The translations under genes were made by a program, and so were the position numbers. A stretch of 64,000 nucleotides of DNA from contig JAEVHH010000003.1 in the NCBI GenBank assembly GCA_017607445.1, positions 4,216,001 to 4,280,000 of the forward strand. Direction: 5' to 3'. The first letter of the stretch is position 1; every line of letters starts with the position of its first letter. Source of the stretch: Histoplasma ohiense. Taxonomy: Eukaryota; Ascomycota; Eurotiomycetes; Onygenales; Ajellomycetaceae. The notes below the pieces were generated by a model, which had not been told where the DNA came from, ran no database searches, and was given only the letters and a program-made list of their open reading frames with translations. This document shows, piece after piece, positions 11,395 to 22,639 of this stretch.

Positions 11395-14300
11395 ATGACA
11401 TCCCATATCCTGCAGACGGAGCTCTCAAATTTGATACAAGAGTCGAAACGGAAGAATTCAAATCTAAAAAATGTAAAACTACCTTCCATACTTCCAAAAT
11501 GAAAATTTGCTCACACTGGATTTGCAGGCAGCTGAGCAGTCCCTAGTGGATCTCAAGGGGTTACCGTCAACTTCGGAAGCCCAACTAGCAGCAGGTTTGC
11601 TTAAAATCAAAAAAAAATACAGATTTATTCCTATTAACTAACGTTTCAAGAGATTTAATCCGGAAACCCCATTTTGTAAAGCCATTTGTGATTGCTTGTC
11701 AAACTAACCATGGTCGGCTTGCGGCAATCGGGGTGGTCGGCATCCAGAGATTGGTGGCATCCCGGGCACTACCGCCAGAGGGTCTCAGAGATGTACTTGA
11801 TGGGCTTCATCAAACAACGAACCTAGGTTACTAGTCTTTTCTCTTAGTTGGTAGCTGTTATACTGATGCTAATGACTTGACAGGGCTCGATGTCCAACTT
11901 AAGGTTCTGCAAACTCTCGGCGCGCTATTTCAGTATTATGCGATTGAGTTGAATGGACCGCTCCTCGCAAATACGTTGGAAATATGTGCCACACTCCAGA
12001 ATAGTAAGACGTCGTCTGTTGCGAATACAGCGGCCGCTACAATGCAGCAGCTTGTGGTTTCTATTTTCGACAAGGTTTCAAAAACGGATGGTATGTCAAC
12101 TGGCCGTTTGCTCTATCTGGTTTCTATATTAATTTATATCGTATTGACACTGTCACAGCGATGCCAGATTCCGTTCTCAGCTTTCCTGTAACAGTATACG
12201 ACCAGCAGATCCATTTAACTTCCGCCAGCTATGATGCTTTGAGGGTAAATTATAATTTACAAGTTGGAAAATACGAGCCTCGTTACTAACCTTCATCCTA
12301 GATTTTGGATGATCTCTGTCGCTTGGTTGAAGGAGAAAAGTTAGAATTTCTCAACATCAAATCTCTTTCCAAGATTTTCGTCCTCGAATTGATCGAGAGT
12401 ATTCTGGTCAACAACGGTCATATCTTTGCCAAACATCCAGAACAAGTTCTCGTTCTTCGTAACCGGCTGATGCCGTTGACCGTGAAACATTTTTCTGGGC
12501 GGTATAGTTTTCCTCTAACGGTTCGTGTGGCTAGGATATTGCTCCTTTTACTCAGGGGGTATCTACTCCAATTAGTCACAGAATGCGAAATGGCACTAGG
12601 GCTTCTAATCCATTTACTTGACGCTGATGCGGCAGTGCCCTGGAAACGTGTTCTTTGCATGGAAATCTTCAGGGGATTATATTCCGACTCCGGACTTATC
12701 AGACTTATTTACATATTGTTCGATACTGAAGAAGGTCGCAGAAATATCGTCTGCGATCATATGGCTTGCTTGGTGAAGCTGGCATCCGAAAAGCCATACC
12801 TTATCGGTGTCAGTCACCGATCAACCTTGCCAACGGGCCCATCAAACTCAAGAAATATGATGGATGAACAAGTCACCCTTGAGGCTGTTTCTGTCGCTGG
12901 CGTTATCGGAAGCCCCACAACAAAGGAAAGCACGTGTGGTATCAGCAGCCAGTGGAGCCTTGTTCGGACGCCATACCTCGAAACGTTAGATAAGATCGAT
13001 GCTCCAATACTCCCTGAGACATATATTTACAGTCTTGCCCTCAACTGTATCAGTACGCTATCGGAGAGTATTGCTAAATTTATCCTTCCGTTGACCACTT
13101 CTGAACCCAAAAGCAAACGGAAGCATCGAGCCTCGATATCGAATAAAGCAGGGGACGAATCTGCACTTCAGCGTAAAAACTCCGGCAGAGCCTCGAATAA
13201 ACTATCTGTTCCTATAAACCCGTTGGATCTCAAGTCACATCCTCAAATCAATGACATCCAGGCTATCACGAGCATGATCGACACCTGCTGGCCTGCCATT
13301 CTAGCCACATGTTCTACCTTTCTATATGCCGCGTTAGATGGTGAATTTTATCACAACCTTGTCCGATCTTTCCAGAAGCTAACCCATGTTGCTGGACTCC
13401 TGAGGTTATCTACACCACGAGATGCTTTTCTCACTACGCTAGGGAAGGCCGCTGTTCCAGCCGACCTTAGTAACTTCACCGTGTCACTAAATTCTCCTGG
13501 TATAGACTCCCAGGATGCTCTCGCTACCGAATCATCTATGCCCAAGTCCACAATAGCCACCGACGCGTTGCCTTCGACGGCTGATAAAACTCCTGCTGCT
13601 CTCAGTACTCGTAATTTACTATGCCTACGAGCTTTACTTAACATAGGAATTGCGCTAGGACCAACCCTGGATCAAGCTGCCTGGTTGATAATTCTTGAAA
13701 CGCTTCAGCATGCAGAGCTAATACTAAACGTTTCGACCATGGCTACCCCAAAGCCTGCGTCTATGAGCAAATGGAGCGACAGGAATGCACCCCTCACCCC
13801 GGAGCCTTCCAAGGCCAACCTTGGTGCCGAGATAATAGCTGTTGAAGCAGCAGCAGCTAAAATGTTCGAGAGCACTGGAGAGTATCCTAGTACTTCGTTC
13901 AAGAGCCTTTTGTCTGCTCTTTTAAGCCTCTCTGAAAAGACTGATAGGGGTATACCAGATGTTAGCTCTGGAAAACATCCTGTACCATCGCAATTCACCC
14001 CGTCTTCTAAGGCACTGGGGCGTATACATCAGAACAAACGCAGTATTTCTATTGCTTTGGGAAAGTCGAGGATCCAGGATGACGAGTTGAAGTTCGTCTT
14101 AGCCAAAGTGAACGATTTGGCAAAGTCCAACCTCGAACGACTAGCTCTCCCCGACGATGAGGAAGGAATTTGGCGCATTTTAGTAGGGGATCTCGTCTCA
14201 ATTACTCAAAATACTCAAATCAATCAATCTCTACGTTCAAATGCAAGCCACGTTCTTGACAACATTGTGTTCCACTCCATCAAACTGGGAAACTCCGATG

Positions 14301-16915
14301 ACCCGGGCATTAGGAACCAGGTCCAACTTCGTGGATTGTGCGCCTTGAAAACCCAGATCTCGACATTATATGACTGTAGTTCGAACTCGGATTCTTCTCA
14401 GCGTGCGTCCGATTTTGAAATACATGAGATTGCTCTTGAGGCTCTAAAATCAATTCTTGAAGAGTGTGGAGAATCATTGATTGCTGGATGGGACTTGGTT
14501 TTTGACTTGATATCAAGTGTATTTGATGACCTCAGGTGTATTTCAAAGAATGGGGAGGAATGCGCCTCGCTTAACAATGTTCACAAGCCTAGGGGAAATT
14601 TAACCGTCAAGTCCGCAAGACTCGTCAGAACAGCATACAGCTCGTTGCAGCTTGTCGCTTCCGATTTCCTTAGTTTGCTATCGTCCTCTTGCCTCTTAGA
14701 GCTAGTGAAGGCATTTTCAAGCTTTGCGTCACAAGTGGAAGATTTCAACATATCTCTCACTTCCACGACCTCGTTTTGGAACCTTTCTGATTTTCTTCGC
14801 AGCCAGGTCGACAAATTTTCCATCGAAAGCCATATTGAGGTCTCTTCTAGCGAGGAGACATTGTCCGAATTAGCCAAATCCTCCGATCTCTTGATTTCGA
14901 GGAACTCATTATGGTTAGTTCTTCTGTTACGCATTGCCGATTTAAGCACAGATAGCCGCTCAGAGATTCGTAATGCTGCAATCCAGACCGCACTGCGCAT
15001 TTTTGACGCGTATGGCCAACAGCTCCCCCCAAAAGCTTGGCATTTGTGTTTGAATAAGGTTCTCTTTGTTATGACAGAGTCGGTTCAAAAGGAAGTTTTG
15101 ATGGCCCGACAGACCTCAGAACCCCTTGGTTCAAACGAGATGAAGACATGGATAGAAACAGCTGTGATTTTGACTAAAGGATTGTCTAATTTAATTGCTG
15201 GGTACTTCGACACTATCGCACAGGATGAGGGATTTTCTCAATCGTGGAAACGACTCCTAGATTACCTCGAAGCTATTATCAAAATTAGAGTCCTCGAGTT
15301 GGACGAAGCTGTCTTTTCCAGTTTTTCAGAAGTCCTCTCACGAATTCGTGGCTACAATGATATCAAAATGGAATCTTTGGAGTCTGCGTGGGCTGTCTGG
15401 GTTAATGGTCATCCAATTGCGCCAGATGAACAGCCCGATTTGGATGTGCAAAATCAAAATGCGTTGCTAGCCTATCTAAAGTCTTTTAAGCAACTCTACC
15501 GACTCCTGAAGGACATATTGACCGACACACAAATTTATCAAGTGCTTGAAAATCTACAAATTTCTGTTTGGAGGTCTGTGTCCTCACGCTACACCCGAGA
15601 TGTCGACCACCAGTCAGAACTGCAGTCACTTACTATGGAATCCTTGAAGACAATATGTCTGGAAAAAACGTCTTCTCAACCGGCCTTAGTTACTTGTCTT
15701 GCAGAGTTTTCTGATTGCGCGTTGACGAAATGGTCAGCCGGCCAAGATAATAGAAAACCAACATTTGTGGCATTCTCGAAGTCTGCGATGCGACTTCTTG
15801 GCTGGTATGTTGCAGAACATGGCATTCTCACCGACATCTTCTCGAATGGTATTTTGACGAGGGCGCTTGAGCACCTCTCGAACCAAATAGCTCATAAATA
15901 TAAGTGGAATGGAAGCGACCACGACCCCGCTCTCTGGCGGGTGGCGACCTCCGTTTCCCTCGATATTCTCCAGGTTGCCGTTCCCTACGTTGAGAATGAA
16001 CAATCTAATTCCAGCAAAAAAGAGCTTGTTGATTTTTGGAACTGCGTCGTTGACATCTCGAGAGGGATTGTTTCTGCGTTCGACTACAAGAAATCGAACA
16101 TTCAATCCAGAGTAATTTGCGAAGATGAAGAATTTGATGTAACAGCATTCACCCGCCTCCGTGACATAGTAATACCATCACTCGGGTCACCTTTAATCCC
16201 TGATAGAACGAGACGACAATTTGCCTGCGCGCTTTTCAGCTCATCTTTTGTCTATCCAATACATCACTCCGATCTACCGAGCGCGACGCTTGAAAAAGAG
16301 CCGCTGCTGGATTTATATAAAATTCGTATGGGACGCACATACGACCCGCCTCCCACTCTCCGATCAAAAATGGCCTTCTTAATGATCGACTCGTTGTTTG
16401 ACCTTGCAGCAACACATTCCAGCAAATCACCTTCCCACAAAGCTCGGGTATTGGCACATCCGTCGAAACTAGCACCTCAGGATGCAGAAAACCCATATGT
16501 AATCCTCGCGAAATCCCTATCCCCATATCTAATTCTCCGTTGCGCAATATCTCTAAAATCCTATATCGCCGACCAACCGCTGCGCGGACTCATGCCCCAA
16601 CCAACCCCGGCGCAGAAGGAATTGTTATATATACTCCATCGGCTCGTCGAGCTCAGAAGCGAACCGGCTGCGATCCCCGATGCGGGTCCTGTTGCACCAC
16701 TAGGAGGTGGAAAAGGTAGTAATAATCCAGGGATGTACAAGAAGCATCTTGGTTGGGTGTATCCTTTCGTGGTGAGGGCGACGGGTGTTGCTGGGAAGGA
16801 GAGGGATGATAATAGAGTTTTAGATGCGTTGCAGAAGGTATTGGTGAACCTCTCGGGGGATGGACTTGGTGGCCATGATGAAAATGATGAGGCAGACGCA
16901 GGGGATGATGATTGA
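11395..16915 (+). CDS. MON2: MON2, endosome/trans-Golgi traffic protein (Sec7-GEF relative)
   Basis: Six exons: 11395-11472, 11528-11594, 11653-11826, 11884-12090, 12159-12244, 12302-16915; 1741 aa, all in phase. The N-terminus (MTSHILQTELSNLIQESKRKN, then AAEQSLVDLKGLP) is the DCB region shared by Mon2 and BIG/Sec7 Arf-GEFs. A HUS-like section follows around residues 200-300 (LDDLCRLVEGEKLEFLNIKSLSKIF, FVLELIESIL). The rest is a HEAT/armadillo-like helical solenoid. The tail is acidic and low complexity (last ~15 residues). There is no Sec7 catalytic domain, as expected for Mon2. Mon2 acts with Dop1 and the Neo1 flippase on endosome-to-Golgi recycling. The first five short exons lie outside the big frame and were placed by splice sites. 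It shares its promoter with MMS2 and converges on VPS26, another endosomal recycling gene. Confidence 0.92.
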
Positions 16916-17469
16916 TTTACTGATTGATTTACCGATTGGATCCAACATGCAATCCTAAACAAGGGTGCTATTTAAACAGTATTTTTTTTTCTGCAACTTG
17001 TATCCCATCTATTTTGTATATTATCATTTCTCTTGTTTTACCGTCTTTGAAGTTATGCTTTCTCCGTCGTCATGGATTGTATAAAATTCCATTCAGGCAT
17101 CGATACCCGCTTCTGCCTTGCTAGCACGCATGGATCATCGTCTATGATTTATATTAGTGGCATTAGCAACATTATCGCATGGACAATTAAATTGGAACGT
17201 GGTTAAAGGGCTCTTTTAGACGCCTTCCATTATAATACTATTTTTTTTTTAAAAAAAAAAAAAATAAATAAAAAAAGGTATGATAATATAAACAAACCAC
17301 GGTGTAGTAATTCGTGATAAACAGTATGATTGTCCATACAAATGGAAACTAACAAATAAAAGACCAAAGACCACGAAACCAAAGCGCCAGTCGATCAAGC
17401 AGTTATCGTGCACTCTCTAACAGTCCTTGCGCCCGCTTCATCCTCGTTTCTTTCCGCCCACCTTCATAA
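16916..17469. other. Convergent intergenic region (MON2 / VPS26)
   Basis: 3' flanks of two convergent genes. It includes a T10-A14 self-complementary tract (listed separately) and A/T-rich DNA to about 17360. No gene is seen. Confidence 0.6.
17241..17264. repeat. T10-A14 self-complementary homopolymer tract
   Basis: Ten T followed directly by 14 A, with further A-rich sequence to 17276. It lies between two convergent genes and could form an A-T hairpin or act as an A-rich 3'-end element for either strand. Confidence 0.8.
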
Positions 17470-19232
17470 TTACGCCTGGGCCGCGACTTGCTGCTTTCCA
17501 AACGACGCCGTCTGCATGTCTTTTGTTGGGCCTGCTGAGGTAGTAGGTTCACCTTGGAGCTGTTGCTGTTGAGCAATTTGTTGCTGGGCAACCTCAGGGG
17601 TCAAGCCGATTTCAGGAGCTTGACGGTAAAGAACGATTTCAGATTGCTTGAAATATCGACGGGCATCTAGAAAAATTCCTTGTTAGCAATTTTATACAGC
17701 GATATTTTTCCTTCCCTTGGTTATGTGCACAGGGATGACAGCGCTGAGACTAAATAACAGGAGGTCATATTTGTTGGATTCCGGGTAATATATTTTGCAA
17801 CAGGGATAGAAGGGATATGGAGAAAATAACTAGCTGCGTGGGAAGCGAGGGAAGAGGAATCTTTAGCGTGGGTGCGGATGAAACCACTAGACGTGGGGGT
17901 CATATTGGAGCCAACAGGTCCAAATGACTGGCAACAACCAATTGCATCATTTAGGTGTGCTGTGAAGAGCATATTTTCAATAGCCAAATGACAAAATGTT
18001 TCCACCAAAGGCAGGGATAGGGACAGTTGGTTGAAACCCATGTTCCAAATTGACAAAACTAAAAGCAATCCAAGCATCAACTCGAAACACACCTTCGTCT
18101 ATGAGCACCAAGCTTAGGTAGTATCGGGTAGAATACTTCTTATTCACATCGCGGAAAGTTGGGGTCAAATCAAAACCACCCAAGAACAACCGGATGGGTA
18201 TCGTTTCTCCTATTCGTGCGGCAATAATAGATGTTAGCCTAATCTGAATGATATGTAGTGGCATTTCAACAACGGAAGGAAATTATTGTGGACTATATCC
18301 ACCCGGAAGAGGATTGTCTGACAAACCTCTTGATGGGGAGCCGTCCATAATCTACAAACAACGGGTTGTTAGTAAATGTCACATTTTCGGCAGGCTTTCC
18401 GCAGTGGAATATCAAGCTGAAGCAACAACCCCATTTAGGAAAAACATAATTGTAAAGTACCTCAAACCGCACCAGCGTCTCGCTTTCATTGTACTGATTC
18501 GGTGGCGATCCAGTTGTTTCGCGGCGGATAATCGATAATTCCATGTGTTTTATTTTCAGCCTCACAAGCAAGAAGTATATTCTCCCCACAATAACATCTT
18601 TGAGATGGTACTTGGATTTTGAATACTCGAATTCGATGTGTAAACAATCTTCAATCCCCACGTCCATTTTGATAGGGCTATTTGTCTCCGGAGGCATGCG
18701 GTATGAATAAACCCATATATCCTTCTCCCGCACAACATCCGCTATCCGCCGCGAAACCGTCACCCTGACGAAGTATCGCAGTTTGACATTGATGCCGTTG
18801 TAAGATTCATATTGCTTTTCGACGTTTTTGAAGTTGAAAGGGAAGGTTTGCGGGTGTTGTAGCTCGCCAGGGGCAGCAAGCTCTTGACCAAAAGAGAGGA
18901 ATTCGTAGTGGTTTCCTCGATCGAAAAACATCTCTAAACGACTCTCATTGCGTTAGATGGAATTCAAATTAGACAGATATTAAAGGGAGAAGGATTGACG
19001 CTTTCTCTATACCAATTGTTCCGATGAATTGGACCTTAATTCCCGTATGCTCCAATCGCTTCCCATCCTTAGGTCGCACCGTTACTGCCCCCTTCACGGA
19101 CTCACCATCCATGTACAACGGTGCCTTTTCCCTCCTGTTCTTATCCAGCTTGATGTCGACGGTTTCTCGTTCGTCGCTATCCTCCAGAACGATGTCGATA
19201 TCGACTGGGGTGGAAAAGAAGAACGACGACAT
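17470..19232 (-). CDS. VPS26: Retromer subunit VPS26
   Basis: Five exons (19232-19013, 18933-18461, 18351-18327, 18209-18093, 17666-17470) give 343 aa, and all phases agree. It has the arrestin-like Vps26 fold: MSSFFFSTPVDIDIVLED start, MDGESVKGAVTVRP, KVQFIGTIEMFFDRGNHYEF, YFVRVTV, MDVGIEDCLHIEFEYSKSKY, LKDVIVGRIYFLLVRLKIKHMEL, then IPIRLFLGGFDLTPTFRDVN and YYLSLVLIDEDARRYFKQ. The tail is Gln-rich. Vps26 with Vps35 and Vps29 forms the retromer trimer that returns receptors from endosomes to the Golgi. Exon 3 is only 25 nt and the last intron is unusually long (18092-17667, 426 nt, against ~120 nt for the others). The preceding MON2 acts in the same recycling route, though adjacency need not be functional. 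Confidence 0.95.
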
Positions 19233-19539
19233 GGCGGAGGAGGAGGGACAATGGGGATATGGGTTAGCTTCGCAGGGTATTGCCAGATACTATGAGAGCG
19301 CAACTATCATTCGACTGCCAGTTAGCTGTATCTGTCACTGTATTCGGTGTCGTCAACGCTGATAGTTTATCGTATGTCGTTTATGCTGCGGCTTCGATAA
19401 AGCTTATCCGTGAGTTACTGTACAGAATAGTTAACTAGTAAGTTATCCATCTGCCTGCGTGATTATCTAACGCGATCAACCACCCCTTCGAACCCCATTC
19501 TCTCATACCAAAAGGAGATTCTAAATAGGAATAGTAATC

Positions 19540-20090
19540 ATATCCTTTTTTCTTCTTATTCGTAATTTACAATCTCCTAGACATTTTTGTATATCTCATA
19601 AAAAGTATATAAGAATTGACTGAAAATTAAACGCGTAATGCACAATGTAAAATTGAGATACTATCTTGTATAAATTTACATGCATTCGTATTCATATTAC
19701 TAGTGTTATAAGATTGATTTATATGAGAAAAACCATACGTTTGTAATATATAGATAACTTCATTAATATATGTGATAGCTCTATTATTCTTAAAATTCAA
19801 ATACAAAATAAATATTTATTTTTCTTTCTCGTATTAACTTTTGTATAAACTTATAGAGTACTTTCTTTGATAACAATACTGCAATCTTCATACACCCATA
19901 TAAATTCATGCGTACTAGTAATTTTTGAAGAATTGAACTTCTAATACACTTCATCAATATTTGTCAATGAAAATGAAACATATGATATTATATATCTTCT
20001 AGCATATGAATTACACTGTATATGCCAACTATAGTGTATATGCGCTGAGATATTTACTCAAAAACTGAATTCTTCAAGTCCTACGAAGCG
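19540..20090. repeat. AT-rich low-complexity block
   Basis: A continuous run of A/T-dominated, non-periodic sequence with GC near one fifth in sampled lines, flanked by normal-composition DNA. It resembles the AT-rich debris left by repeat-induced point mutation in ascomycetes, but no parent element can be recognised by eye. Confidence 0.55.
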
Positions 20091-20593
20091 TGCAAAATGG
20101 AGTGAGTATGGCGGCCGATCACGTTAAACCACCAGCTAAAATGGTTAGGGAGGAGATTAACTAGCACCTTCAGCATCGACAGCACGACCCGTAGTCTCTC
20201 TAGATATCTATTTGGGATACGGGTCAAGCAATCTACAGCTCTGCGTTTCTGGGTGTGAAACTGGTTTCACCTCGGAATTTCTCTTCCCGTTCGCTCGCCT
20301 ACAGGATTATTGCAAAATCATTAGTCCAAATGTCATCCAACATGCACTCAGCATACAGCTGAGCTGAGAAAACAGGTTGCTGGCCGCGCTGGTTTTCACG
20401 CTGTCTCCGCGAAAATACCTATCCAGCTGGATGCCAATTCCTGGTGGGATATTCCAGCTTTTTGTTGGTTATGGTTCCTCTGGCAGATCTGATATTATCG
20501 GGGTCATTCTAAGATCATAAAGGCGGAATGCACGTTTGAAACAACAAAGACAGCCCTCGACATTAGCCATGAATTAACGAACTCATTCTTGAG

Positions 20594-20893
20594 TCATTTT
20601 CTAACAAAAAAAAGAAAACAAAATTGGAATCGAGGGAACTTGCCCAGTCCGTACATTTTGAAACAAATGGCCCCAATCACAAATATCGCCCGATGGCGGC
20701 GGGAAGCAGCGGTATTGATTGCCCCGGAGATGCGCCATGGGCGCAAGTCTAATGCAGCAGCCCAGTCATCCTTGTCTTCAATCGGAGTGATGTCATACTG
20801 ATACTTGCATATGTCGCTCAGATCTGCCTTCAAATCAATCCTTGTTGCAGGGTCGCCGCAATCGAGCAACCTGCGCTCCTTTTCCAAGGTCAT
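20594..20893 (-). pseudogene. Orphan 99-aa frame, possible gene fragment
   Basis: An ATG-started frame with normal-looking composition in its first two thirds (Asp/Arg/Lys balanced, with DWAAALDLRPW) and a hydrophobic Phe-rich end that looks like read-through into non-coding sequence. I recognise no family. It sits alone in the gene-poor island and could be a fragment of a decayed gene or chance. Confidence 0.2.
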
Positions 20894-21660
20894 TTTACAG
20901 GATGGGAATACGTATCAGTGATAAGTAAGGCATGAAAACATCTCGCATGCCCCAACCATTGACTAGATGGTGCAGGCCTAATTACGCAGAGGAAAGATTC
21001 GAACCTGCACGGCTGCAAGCCTATGACGACATCTTTCATGTGATGCACACAGTTTCATTCTTGTCCTTCTTCCACCCAATGCTAAGCGCGATCGAGCAGC
21101 TGAATTCGCAAATTTTCAATCCAGTCCCAATCAAAAAGCACGGAGTTATCCATTGATGCCCAAGCATGCGGCTCGATTCCAAGTGAGCTGAGAAGATTAC
21201 TAGTTCAACAAAGGGCTGCGGGTTTCAAATCCGAAAGCACCAGAGCGTCTACCCCGCATTTCAAAGACAATTATATTCATTCCATCATGTGGAGCCCCCG
21301 TTTAAAGTCGAAGTTTATCAGTACTGAGCCTAAGGGAGGAATTGGTATTTTCGGGAGGCACTGGCCAAAGGGTGGTTCGCTTCAAAAGTGTTCGCGGCAA
21401 GTAGAGCTTCAATACCTTGAACCGATATTGTCAAAGAAAGACCTAACTCGCGAATCCGTTGAATTAAAATTGTCAATGTAGGCTGATAGACCATATTAAT
21501 ATAAAACGATGAAAAGAGAGAAAAACAAAATCAAACGGCTGAAGAGTAGGAATATCTTCGAAGCAAACCCCCCTGAACCCAATCCTGTGTAAATTGAGGA
21601 GCAAAGAATAACTGAATCAACCAATCCCAAGTCAGGTTTGAGATAGCCTTTTGCAGACTT

Positions 21661-21680
21661 TCACACACGCACACACACGC
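21661..21680. repeat. CA-rich microsatellite
   Basis: Interrupted (CA)n with CG interruptions, about 20 bp, inside the gene-poor island. Confidence 0.7.
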
Positions 21681-22297
21681 ATTCAAAGATTTTGGGATGC
21701 ACCATGAGTGATGTCTGTTTACATGAAATAAATGGGTCGTACCAGCGTTGGTGTGTTTTCCTGGGCCAATGTGGGGTACGCATCATTCCATATAAACTAC
21801 AGATGCCGCTGCGAAAAGTTTTGTCTCATGCTAAGAATTTACCTTGAAATATCCTTACTAGTGTATTGTATCTCCAGGCCACACCACCTGGAATTTAGAG
21901 ACTGAGCTAGTGGGTAGGCTAGGGGTGTTGGCCTCTATAAGCCCCCTGGGACTCCCTCTCCTTTTCATTAAGAGATGCAACACAACACTTAATGCCGGTA
22001 TCAGCATTTCAGCTTAAAGTATTAGCGCAAGTCAAAACTTTTCGCAGGAGCATCTGTACATAATTCGGAGTTACTAGCGATGGCGGCGATAGGCTAGGGT
22101 TAACCACTTCGACATTAGTTAGAAAAAACTTCAAATATTTTGAGACACGTCTTTCTGCGAGTGCTTTGAGCAGATTGGTACTGTGCATGTGTCCAGCACC
22201 TGTGTCCAGTCAAGAAGCTTTGTCTGAGTGCCCGACGGCAACACTTGAGAGCTATGTAGCAACCTCACTAATGATTTGAAAGCTGTTTTTTTTTTCC

Positions 22298-22639
22298 TTG
22301 GGGATCAAGTTACAGCCCAAACCCTTCAGTGTCCTCGTTCTTCTGCCGCATAAATATTCGCATGTCATCCGCGGTAATTGCGGCTTGGTGCAGCCTCACA
22401 GAGGCCAACTTCTATGTAAAAGCATTGATTGCAGCACATCACGTATTGCTCTCATTTGTATCCTTCTCCACAATTTCTTTCAACTAATCCAAAGTCGTGG
22501 TTGGCGTAATGCCAATCTAGACAATCCCTATGAAAAAACGGGCTATAAAGAGAAAGTCGTGGGCAAATTCATGGTTGATCTGCTGGAGTTGGAACGAAAA
22601 GAAAAGAAAGAGTCTAGCGCATACCTTCAAGTTGGCTAG
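22298..22639 (+). pseudogene. Possible remnant of a DDE transposase (PIF/Harbinger-like)
   Basis: An open frame without an ATG start. Its middle reads SRIALICILLHNFFQLIQ, which resembles the conserved C-terminal helix of PIF/Harbinger nuclease-type transposases (…CxxLHNxx). No acidic DDE residues or terminal inverted repeats could be matched around it. If real it is a decayed fragment. The match rests on one short motif, so confidence is low. Confidence 0.18.

Noticed and set aside
20990..21070. GGTTCGAATCT on the minus strand, a good B-box match
   Set aside because: No A-box or acceptor pairing at the required distance; the T-stem has mismatches.
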